From assembly GCA_002633005.1 (NCBI GenBank), contig NMRA01000128.1, forward strand, positions 793,482-857,481: DNA of 64,000 bases, written 5' to 3'. The notes under the pieces are model-generated. The model saw only the letters and a list, made by a program, of their open reading frames with translations, had not been told where the DNA came from and made no database searches. This stretch comes from Phoronis australis. Lineage: Eukaryota; Phoronida; Phoronidae. This document shows, piece by piece, positions 26,301 through 36,000 of this stretch. Both the position numbers and the translations under genes were made by a program. Every line of letters begins with the position of its first letter. Positions within the stretch are counted from its first letter, which is position 1.

Positions 26301-26878
26301 TGTTTGCAGAAAACCAGAGTAGCTTAGCAGTAGTCCATCTAGAGTTTAACAAAATTTTGTTGGTTACACATGATGTCTGTTTATTTTGTGTCCATCACTG
26401 TTGCTAGACCACAAACTGATTAATTGCGCCATCTATTGTAATCTTCTTTACAGGAAAGGTCAATCCTACACAGTGTGAGTCTATTACTATGGTGGCTGCA
26501 CAGGTCATGGGAAATAACACAGCTGTCACAATAGGGGGCAGCAATGGACACTTTGAACTCAATGTGTTCATGCCTATGATTCTCTACAACACGCTGCAGT
26601 CTGTCCGCCTTCTTGGTGATGGATGCGTCTCTTTCACAAAGAATTGTGTGCGTGGAATCTTGCCTAATAGAGAGCGCATTGAACAGCTGTTAAATCAATC
26701 TCTGATGCTTGTCACTGCACTGAACACAAAGATTGGTTATGACGATGCTGCAAAAATAGCGAAACATGCTCACGAGAGTGGATTGACCCTTAAACAAGCA
26801 GCTGTTCAGCTTGGTCTGGTGACCGAGGCAAACTTTGATGAATGGGTTCAGGCTAAATCAATGTGTGGCCCAAAGTGA
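15765..26878 (+). CDS. FH: FH, class II fumarate hydratase
   Basis: Fumarase hydrates fumarate to malate in the citric acid cycle and also acts in the cytosol. Exons: 15765-15893, 16719-16829, 19623-19799, 21846-22001, 22936-23047, 23681-23761, 24072-24275 and 26454-26878 (stop TGA). Sites are GT/AG and phases agree. The sum is 464 residues, plus Met from the candidate exon at 9351; the human cytosolic form has 467. Visible motifs are [58 protein letters not shown], and the fumarase signature GSSIMPGKVNP with the catalytic Ser. The C-terminus ends GPK as in vertebrates. One oddity: Met replaces the usual Gln after GRTHT, at an exon boundary. The mitochondrial leader exon is not identified. 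Confidence 0.97.
17159..17327. repeat. Microsatellites: (TG)n then (TCTG)n
   Basis: A TG-rich run at about 17159-17190 is followed by an almost perfect TCTG tetranucleotide repeat of about 16 units at 17262-17327. Short Cys-rich open frames here are artefacts of the repeat. Confidence 0.95.
17443..17896. mobile_element. Foldback MITE in an FH intron
   Basis: Inverted arms of about 120-130 bp begin CAGAAAATTACGAG on the left and end CTCATAATTTTCTG on the right. Inner landmarks are also inverted: AAAGGCAACG against CGTTGCCTTT, GCCAGCCTCTGC against GCAGAGGCTGGC, and AAGCCTGTGCG against CGCACAGGCTT. The central spacer is about 200 bp. No coding potential is seen. Confidence 0.8.
18622..18840 (+). 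repeat. tRNA-derived SINE, copy 2
   Basis: An A-box-like GTGGCCTGGTTGATAAG and a B box GGGTTCGAGTC are spaced as in a tRNA-derived promoter. A unique body follows, with GAGCCAGG, TAGCTCCTCAGCT and GTGATCAG shared with the opposite-strand copy at 14345-14512. Confidence 0.7.
20247..21142. mobile_element. Non-autonomous DNA element with a tRNA-like internal block
   Basis: The ends are inverted relatives: GGCGGATTTAGGGGG at the left and CCTAGATCCGCC at the right. They are flanked by a 7-bp direct repeat, TTCGCTG, at 20240-20246 and 21143-21149. Inside, 20838-20906 looks like a tRNA-derived promoter (GTGGTGTAGTGGT A box, GAGTTCGAGTC B box), suggesting a SINE within the element or a composite. 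The right 180 bp recurs in reverse orientation at about 30866-31095. No transposase was recognised. It lies in the fumarase intron 19800-21845. Confidence 0.6.
22295..22409. repeat. Perfect 23-bp minisatellite, five copies
   Basis: The unit TTAAGTGCTACTTATCACTGTAG (three bases shown past 20 count as the unit's end, TAG) is repeated five times without apparent mismatch, which implies recent expansion. It lies in the fumarase intron 22002-22935. Confidence 0.9.
24890..25760. repeat. Degenerate tandem repeats of about 140-150 bp
   Basis: About five or six diverged units in the last fumarase intron share the order TATGCTTA(T/C)GAA, CAATTT/CATTTTGCAA, then TTCATGAATTTTGG, then TTGATTTTCATG and GAAATGCTCTTCT. 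Copies start near 24960, 25110, 25260, 25375, 25500 and 25610. No coding role is seen. Confidence 0.6.
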
Positions 26879-27069
26879 GGAGTGCAGAATCAAGTGGTTG
26901 TTGTTTGTTCTTCTCCCAAGTGGGCTTCCCGTATGGGAAGTGTTTAGTGTGGCCTGTATTGGGCTGTTTATACATGGTTTTGGTGTTGTTTCGCAACATT
27001 CCAAATGTTTATACTCAGTTTTAGAAATGCATTCTTAACTGGTAAAAAGCGACTCTGTAGGTGTGTAAA

Positions 27070-27075
27070 AATAAA
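27070..27075 (+). terminator. FH: FH poly(A) signal
   Basis: AATAAA lies 192 bases after the FH stop codon, giving a short 3' UTR. It is the first canonical signal downstream. Confidence 0.7.
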
Positions 27076-27529
27076 GTAACTACAATACAAGTGAATGCTT
27101 TATGTTGATCCACAGTACATTGTTACCCTAGTTATGACAATAACTTTCCTATGTGTTTCAGAGTTCCAGGAATTTTGCAGGCATATGTTTGCAGGAATTG
27201 CTTCCACTAATCTGTTGTGTGCCTTTGTGATCGAGAATCCCAACAAATTTTGTAACCCCCTTGAAAATGCCCTTGTCAGACCTCTGCAACACTAATCGGT
27301 CAGTTTGCTCATTGAATGGAATGTAGGCTGCAAATTGGTCAAAGGCTGAACTCTGGCTTAGAATTTTGATTGAATGAACAAACCTTGAACTTGTCAATTT
27401 TTCCGTGGCCAGTGTTAATCTTGCGAAGTTTGATGGAACTCAGAATCCCAGCAAATTGATGGGGTTGGTTAACCTGTTCAAAATTGTTAGGTTTCAAGTC
27501 AATGGCAATAACCAAGTGTCACCCTGGCA

Positions 27530-27800
27530 GGGATCATTTTTATGCACCCACGTATTTACATATGGTTGCATTACTATGCTGTCGTCCCTGAACGTCTAGC
27601 ATCCACTGTTGTTTCTCCAAAACCCCTGGGTGGGGGACTCGCGAAATTTTGCAGATGTGCTCCTAATATGGATGGGACAGCATGAGTGAATTTTCAGCCG
27701 GATCGGAACACTGGTGTGGGCGCTTTGTTTTTGGATGGATTCGACATATTCTGCGCCACTTAGTGGCCATTTGATCCTGCTTAATCCAAGGTCGCGTATG
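27530..27800 (+). repeat. Old copy of the ATGCGCCCAC/CTAGTGG repeat family
   Basis: A diverged relative of the repeat at 60180-60510. Both begin TTTTTATGC.CCCAC.TATTTA, then GCATTA..ATGCTGTC, then CTCCAAAACCC, and pass through GGATGGGAC or GAATGGGAC with AGCATG or GGCATG. It follows the FH 3' end. Confidence 0.55.
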
Positions 27801-27859
27801 CATGACCTTGAAATTGAATATTGATTTGGCAAGATCACCCACTTTTGCCTTTTGTCAAA

Positions 27860-30800
27860 AAATCGGAAGAATATGTGAATGGTTAAATCAATTATTGCTT
27901 GATGAATAAGATCCCAATAGTGGGAAAAATATTTATTAAAATTTACTGTATTTTATTAACAAGTAGTTTGATTTAGTGCAGTGCAAATTTTTATCAATGT
28001 CAGCGTAATTATTTGAGTGAACTTTTTTAATTTTCCTGGTGTATTTTAAGTTCACGCATACGCGATCTTGAGATTAAGCAAGATTCCAAGTTCACACACA
28101 GCATTTTTATAGTATCCGCCTCTCTATTTCCCAAACCGCACGAAAGATTATTTTGAAAATTAGTATAATTATGTTCTCCTACGGCTGGGAAGAGGACGAC
28201 TGACGATGATTTTTGGACGGGTTCAACTGAAAGATGTCTTTTAACTGAGTAAGGAAAAAGACGAAAACAATTTTATGACAATCAAGTGTCCTATATGAAA
28301 ACCTGTTTTTAGGGAAACATGACATTTGATGCCGCTAGAACAATACAGAAGGTTTACTACGTTCACCCAAAGTGCTGAAATATTCTTTATCCAAGTGTGT
28401 TTGCAAATACTTCCTTGAGTGATTGCCAGCTAATTTATTTTGCAAACTGTTACTAGATTCATGCCTGCCGTAGCTGTGGTGGTTCTGTCGAACCCCCACT
28501 CGCAGAAAAGCCGAGTCCAGCCTCAGCCTAACCGTTAAATATAAGGATGCATATGGACAACAACAACAAAATTGTTCCAGCTACTGGTACTACTAACTAC
28601 AACGATAACAATAATATAGTAAAAATTTTGAATTTGCTTCTAATTTAAAGCGCTTCACGTAATCATGGCCGGGGGCCGCGTACCCGTCCATGCAACTTCG
28701 CCTTCATCGGTACCGAACGCGCGTGGTGGCTACACCATAGGGTAACAAGGGAGTCTAGAGAATGAGTAAATACTATAGTGCTGTAGCAGCACGAGAGATC
28801 CGAAAAAGTAGTGCGGAGTGAATGCTTTAAGACCAAGAAACAAAACGGCAGAAAATATGTTTTGATCTGCTATTTTGGTATACTTGCTGGCATAGTACGG
28901 TAAAGTGCAGGCATTTTCAAATTTTTCAGTGCTGCGCCGCCCATGGTGACATGGGCGGCGCTCCGTAGGGGGCTATAATGTCCCGCTTATTTCAATGCTG
29001 CGCCGCCCATGAATTGAAAGTGACCGTCAAATATGTATCGAGTATCCTTGATTGTCTATTGGGGGATTGGTAAGCATGTGTGTACTCGTGTGTGTAATTC
29101 CTTTCTTTTAAATTCAGTGCACGTTGACGGTGAGTTCACTATAGAAAGTCCTCCGTTGTTGCGCAAATTTCAGTCATTTAACTACCGTGTTTTCTTGCTC
29201 TGAGAAAACGCCAACCATCATGTTCGCATTATTAGGGAAAAATAAGTCTAGACCTAATAAAAACTTTGGTCAATGAAGAAAGTCTTCTCTTGTAAATAAG
29301 TGCCAGTGGTGCAGAACCTCGCAGCCTTCATACGAGAGACAAACTTGGTGGAAAAGATTTCCATGGTTACATGAAACTATTCCAAAGTTTCACTACTCCG
29401 AAGTTTCACTGCTCCGAGGGTTCATCACCTTCGAAAGTTCATTACTTCGAATGTCCACAACTCCGAAACCAGAACTCCGACACTCCATTACTCTGATTGT
29501 CAGCTAATGAGTCGGAACTGACTTGAATCATAAATTATTGTATTTGTGTCCATTTAACCATTTAATGGGTCTGCAAAGGTTGATTAGTTCTTAAAACCTT
29601 AATTACATTGTATACAAATGAGTGCAGTTCAGGGCTTGGAATGACCAATGACAAAAAAGCACATTTTCCAGGTGATGTATCGTTCCTCAAATAAAAAGGC
29701 TTGTGTGATAGAAGTTTTTTGTGCTGTAAAATTTAACTGAAATAAACTTTTTGCATGGATAAAGTCAAAATAATGACAAAAAGAGACCAAAAAGAGGAAA
29801 CTGGAAATCAAATAAGAGGAAATAGAAACCAAAAAAAGAGGAAATCCTCTTAAAAGAGGAAAATTTCAAGCCCTGCTCAGTTCCAATCACTCCCAATCGT
29901 GATTCTTGAATCTAACTGAACTAACTCCTTCTCAAGCAGGAACATCATCGGATCCGGGCCATGGGACTAATGCGGCAGTTTTAAATTTCAGAAGACTGAA
30001 TGGGACTCTTTGACTTCGTGAAGAGTGGCAGGTATAGGGCAGTCTACTATGCTACAAAGTTTTGACCCGGCCGTGTGCGTGGTTCCGGTGAGTCAGTTTA
30101 GGCGCAACGGCCCTAAAATTTTCAGTCACGCTGTGAAATGATGCGATCTTGACATGGATTTGATGAAGGTATCGTGGTTGATAAGCAAGGAAATTTCTCA
30201 TATATAGGCATGAAATCCGGGAGTAGCCTTTTGGGTGTAGGTACACAACTCAGTGCAACTAATAACCGAAGTATCGTTTATTTTTGCATGTAAAAGTATA
30301 CAACTGGTTGCAAATGAGTCCAAAATTTTAGACATTTTCTGAATAATACACGTTCAGAGTAGTTCTCTTTCAGGACCACATTACATCCAAATTTGAGTCC
30401 CTTTGTTGCGAGCAACCACGGAATCTTCATTTCTGGTATTCCGAATTCCGTCTCATCTCAGGAACATAGAGCTGAGAGTCATCGTTGTATACACAAATTT
30501 CCCTTTCACCTAATTAAGCTGCGTCAAGGCCTTGCCAGCGTCGACGTTTGCAAAGGTCCGCCGTTTGAAATTCGAACCACCGCCACGCTATGCTGGCTGC
30601 GGGCCTAAGATTTCTTTATAATTCGTATGTTGAAATGTTATGGATGCAAAAATCTAAGATCACCCGTTTGAAAAGGTAGATTCTAATTATCTAATTATTA
30701 TCTCGATGTTCTCCTGAAACTTTGGGTCGAATTTCACCTTGGAAGGTGTCTTCTTGGGGCTTCTAGCCGATTCTTTGCTGAGCCCTTTGTACGTGTAGCC

Positions 30801-30860
30801 TACAACAATTACACTTTCTATTAATAAAACATGGTTTTTACAAGTATGTATATATGTTTG
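27860..30860. other. Intergenic region, no gene seen
   Basis: No exon with a recognisable product was found on either strand. It holds short palindromes around TGGGCGGCG (28930-29010), a degenerate CTCCGAA-type repeat (29395-29500) and AT-rich filler. A possible old tRNA-like block on the minus strand (30545-30610) has a B-box-like GGTTCGAAT but no A box. Confidence 0.6.
29395..29500. repeat. Degenerate short tandem repeat (CTCCGAA-based)
   Basis: Six to eight imperfect units of about 15-18 bp built on ACTCCGAAGTTTC / CTTCGAAAGTTC recur across about 100 bp. No function is evident. Confidence 0.6.
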
Positions 30861-30865
30861 TGGTA

Positions 30866-31095
30866 AAATGCAGTGGAGGATCTAGGATATCAAAAGGGGG
30901 GCCAACATTTTGTCTGTAAACATTTGCTCACAGCACGATTGTAGATGCGCATAGCACCGAATGGGGGGACGTCGGGAGGGGGGTTTGCCCTCCTCCCGCC
31001 CAGGAAATTTTTCTGTTTTTTCCTCTAAAAATCAAATATTTTCCTTGATTCCCGAAGTATTATCCACGAAAAAAGGCAAAAAGAAAACGAGACAA
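30866..31095 (-). repeat. Reverse copy of the end of the 20.2-21.1 kb element
   Basis: Read on the minus strand, this matches 20960-21142 over nearly its full length, including the CTATGCGCATCTACAATCGTG block and the CCTAGATCC terminus. It is probably another insertion of the same family with its other end lost or diverged. Confidence 0.7.
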
Positions 31096-32855
31096 AAGTC
31101 TTCAGGAATTCGGTACGAATGCGCAACTCATAGGTCTGAACCTAGTACCCCCTTTTTAGTTCCCTTTTTCTTTTTCCACTAAAAGGTCTATATACCGAAA
31201 AATTCGAGCCCCCATATTTTAGGCTGGGTGTGCGCATCGAATACTTTTTCAGGCCCTAACAACACCTGAAAAGTCCCTTGTGGAGAAGAAAATGGTGCCG
31301 GCACATGGTCATCATGATCATACCAGTACATAAAGTTTCATTGAAATCTGATGCCATGCAGAAACACTCTTCCCCAAACATCACTTGAAAAGCCCCTCAT
31401 CATGATGTAGACAAATCCACCCCATGAGTCCGGCGCCTTGACCTACGCTAGGACCTAACTGAAATCTAGCTTAAGTCATGTGATCTCATTTAAAATACAC
31501 AGCAATATATCACGTAATCACGCGAAGTCTTGATTTTTAGCGAGGTCCTAGCGTTACTGAACGGGAGGCTGGGATACCGCGTATCGACAGGGAGCGGCAT
31601 AAGGCTTAATAATTGCCGGTTGTCTGAATCAGACACTCGGAATCGAGTCTNAGTTGTAAAATCTGCCTCATTTGCTGCCAATTTGATGGTGATGGCGCAT
31701 TGTCGTCGCATACTTCTGTGTCAAGTTTCGTTAAACTTTCGGCAATCAGTTATCTACATAATATCCAGAAATGCCCTTATTCCCCCAAGAAAATGGCGAC
31801 TCTGTTGGAGCTAGGTGCTGCAGTGGTCGAATCTATTTGAAAATCGAATAGCGCCGGCGCATTTACGTCGCATACCTGTGTGTCATGTTATATCGAAATC
31901 CATGATCAGTTGGTTCTCTTGATAACATGATTTTCCGTAGATAAGCCCACCCGGTGAAACGTCCATGATGGTGTTAATATTCGGAGAATTTTCCCGAATG
32001 AACGCCCATGGGCGTTACAACTTCTGGTGTTGAGTGCCTAGGTGGACGTTTATTCGGAAATTTTATTCTTAAAAGCCTACCCAGCGTCAACTTTTTGCAA
32101 CGAATTCAGTGTTGACGAACTACGCATTTATTAACACAAAATTTTTTAAAAACATGGTTTTAAGTAAAAAATGTCGAAGTCAACTAGCAAAGCTTGTACG
32201 TTTCGTGTACACGCTCCAAATAAACGCCCGAAACTCTACTGTTTGTGTGGGCAAATAAAAATGCGCTTAATTTTAGCATATTTAACACGCACGACGTTTT
32301 CAAAGTAGGCCTAGTGCACAAATCCTGGCGCCGAACTCTATGATGCGAAGCGATAATCATATCTAAAATTATGCCAATAATTTCTACTTCTCCTGTGGGG
32401 ACCCCTAGAGGCTACTTGTCTATTTTTTTTACTAAAAACTACTTGGTCATGTGACGTAATTAATGGCAGATTTGCATAATTTCAAAAATTAAAATCTGCA
32501 GGCTTTCTACTGTCAGAAAATGTGTATTTTCACCTAGTTACGATCGACAGTTTTGTACGTATTTATCTAAGAAATATGCAGAGTGGTGGATTAAGTCGCA
32601 CATAACTTCGGCCTTATCTATTTTATCTCATCCTGCAAGTGTTCACCACGTCGTAGCAGAATAGACGACACGTATATATTCTCATAGGAAATTAAGTTTG
32701 TGTTTTGTTTCTCAATTAAAGTTGATCAAATGCTGTAGTATAGAACTTCATTACACAGTCACAAAAGCTTTTAGGTATTGTAAATTGACTGTAAAAAGCG
32801 TAAACGCTCGTTAACGGAGCACTTTATTCTTCTAACGGGCTCGCCTGAGGCTGAG

Positions 32856-32895
32856 CATTTAAGCGGGCGGGCGACCACGCAGTACTCAGTCTGGT
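32856..32895 (+). promoter_or_regulatory. GATM: Candidate GATM core promoter
   Basis: A TATA-like CATTTAAG at 32856-32863 is followed by a GC box, GGGCGGGCG. About 27 bp after the TATA-like box is an initiator-like TCAGTCT (A at 32888). A GGTCA resembling a downstream promoter element lies about 29 bp further on. This would give a 5' UTR of about 136 bases. The spacing is right, but the evidence is motif-level only. Confidence 0.4.
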
Positions 32896-33023
32896 ATCGG
32901 ACGACTAACGTCAGCGGTCATTCGGCAAGTACGTTGTACGTGAAGGCCTACTGCGAGTGGAAAGCCTTAACTTGGAAATTTGCATAAAATTTCATGTGCT
33001 TCAGTTTGAACACTTTATAGAAA

Positions 33024-36000
33024 ATGTTGTGCATCAGAGCTTTCAGAGGTGGCTGTCGAGGACGTGAATCTGTGCACCCGTTGCCAAAGGTACGCTTAAC
33101 TTCACCCTTTCTAAGTGCTCTTCTTTAAAACATGTGATACTGAGAGACGGGCCTGTCATTCAGTGATTACATGGTTCTGCAAATTAGGGACCTTTATGTC
33201 CGACCAGTGCCATTTTCCCATTGCCAGATGACTGAATTTTACATCACCTCACAGAGGTGAAACAACGAAAATTTTCACTGACTATTGGCCCCTGTAGAAA
33301 AGTTAGACATTCAAATCGTGACCCTTGATAAGGTGACTTCACAATGTCGCCTGGATTTATCAGTCACTACCGGATAGTCTTCAATGCAGTGAATACCTAA
33401 GCTATAGCCTTCTAGCGATTGCGGTGAATTAAGTTTTGCGTTCTTTTGTTTTCCATTGTTTGTACATTGGACCTACGACATAACACATGGCATGATTCAA
33501 CCATTCACTTCTTTTACTTTGCATCATAGCTTGTCAAATACCCCTGGCAAATCCAATAAATAGGAATGAATGTGCTGGAGATACAGTTTCATAGGTTGGG
33601 AAATGTTTAGAGAAGACCAATTTTTGTTACAGAAATATTTCAAGGTTCATGTACTGAAATCAAAACGTCTATTAAAAAGGTTGCTACAGGGCCTCTGACT
33701 CCCCTTTATGATATGTGCTTTGTGCACTTATAAAACCCTCATTGATCCCTCTTGAAAAGTAACTTTTGTTCAAACATTCCATTAATTTAACCATTATTCT
33801 TAAGAATTATGGTATTTTGTTGTTGTATTTTGTATATTGGTTGATTTATTTATTCATACATTGAAGAAGTTTTGTAGTGAATGAGCCCAGCCACATTTAT
33901 TTAGTCTACAGGGGGTATAGGTAGGCCATTAAAAACGGTCAATCATTTGTTAATAAACTTCAGAATAAAAGAATGAGTTTTTATTTTTTGATGATGTAAA
34001 GCAACTTTCAATATTTCAAAAACTTTCAGAAAATTTCAATCTGATATAGTCAAACCATGAAAGCAGTTAATAAGCCATACAAATCACTTGACAGGTGTTT
34101 TATCATGTGGAGAATTTCTGGCTTACACTGGTTACAGCTCTGATTCCCTAAGCCCCAAAGAACTTTTATGATCTCTCATTTCAGCAAGCCCTTTGTATTG
34201 GTGTAGGTTTGAGCTAATTAAGGGTAAAGGTAATAGCTAGCACTACCTTCTGAACAATGGTGGTCCTTATTCCACCCAAATTGTTTTTCTCTGGCATTGC
34301 ACAGAGTTAAAGCCTGCAATATGGAGAGCAATTTTAACTTGGTACATTTTAAATATTACAAGCAGATTATATAAAAAGTTAATTTGCGTTGATCTTGACT
34401 AAGGGCCACTTCCTAAAGGAACGTTTTAAATATATTCATACGTTTTCATTACTTTATTTTAATACTCCTGTCTGCTTGCTTTTTTCTTACCGGTTAGGGT
34501 TGCTATCTTTTTATTTTGTGTTGAAACAAAGCATCAAAACAACTTAAAAGTCAGTTAATTGTGAACCCATCCCTGAATTTTCCAGATTACAGCTACACCA
34601 AACATGTCACAGCAAACAAAACTCCACGTGACTTTAGTTCAAGTTCAATCTTTATTAGAACTCAAATCATAAAACATATATAAACGTGTAAATATGGTGA
34701 TAGCCAAACTGAAGATTTGGAACAATTTTGGTTGCAGTAACTACATAACTATTCTAGCTTTTTCTCAGTCATAAAAATAATATCACTGCTCTTGCCCACA
34801 GACCAACCTCATCCACTGCTTGCACTCTCTCGTTGACTCCAAAGCTTGCCATCTTAGGTGTCTTCACAGGTGTTCCATTACAACTACAAGCTTACTGTCG
34901 ACATTGGCGCATTTCCGCGAATAACAGTTTTCCGGTTAGTGTACTACTCCTGGATTAAAGTTGTTCGGCATGCACTGGGCCATAAACGATGTTTTGAAAA
35001 TTATTGACGTAGTTACTGTGTGTTGTTCAGAGATGTTTCGATGTAGATTAGTTGCATATTAAAAGAATAATCCAATTGTGATATTGTTAACTCTGATCAG
35101 CATTTGTAAATCACTGAGAATATCATACGCACAGTCGTTTATCTTCAATCGTACCCAATGTTTGTAGTTTTTAGCTTAATAGTTCGATGTTTAAAACTCG
35201 AAAACCAAATTTTAATAGAATTTTCAATACCGGGCATTATCAATTCCAAGGGTCAAAAAGTATTATTGTGCCCTGTTACAAAAAGGGAGACAGATTTAAT
35301 CCAAATAATTATAGAGGGATCTCCGTTATAGATAGTATTAATAACAATTTTACAGCTATTCTTTATTCTCGAATAGTTGAATGGTCGAATGAAACGAAAT
35401 GTATCCCGTAAGAACAAGCAGGGTTTCGGACAGGGTAATCTACCATCAGCAACAATTTTAGCCTACAGAGTATCATCCAGACACATGTCACTAAACGGAA
35501 GGGGAAAGTATATTGTGCATTCGCTGATTTTAGTAAGGCTTTTGATAGTGTAGCTTTTTCCCGTTCATTTTATGCCCTTTTAACCAAAGGCTTGCATGGA
35601 AAAATGTTTGACATTTTGCGCAGTATGTACGATTCTATACAATCGTGTGATGTGGTACAGTTAAAGACCATGCTCCATTTTAACTGTACAGTTGGTGTCC
35701 GACATGGATGTGTTTTAAGTCCCTGGCTGTTCTCAGTTTTTGTTAGCACACTAGTGTCTGATATTAGAGAAAATGTAGGCAGAGGAATACGTGTCTCTCC
35801 GGTTCTTTGTTTTTGCTGATGATTTAGTACTGGTGTCGAATACTGCTGCTGGGCTACAGATGAAGCTCAATGTCCTTGAAGAGTTTTGTCGAGATTGGAA
35901 CTTGCAACTTAATTTAGAGAAAACAAATGTGGTATTTAAGTGAGGGAGCATTCTTTCAAATACTGAAAGGTGTTTTTTTGGCGACAACAAAGTAGATACC

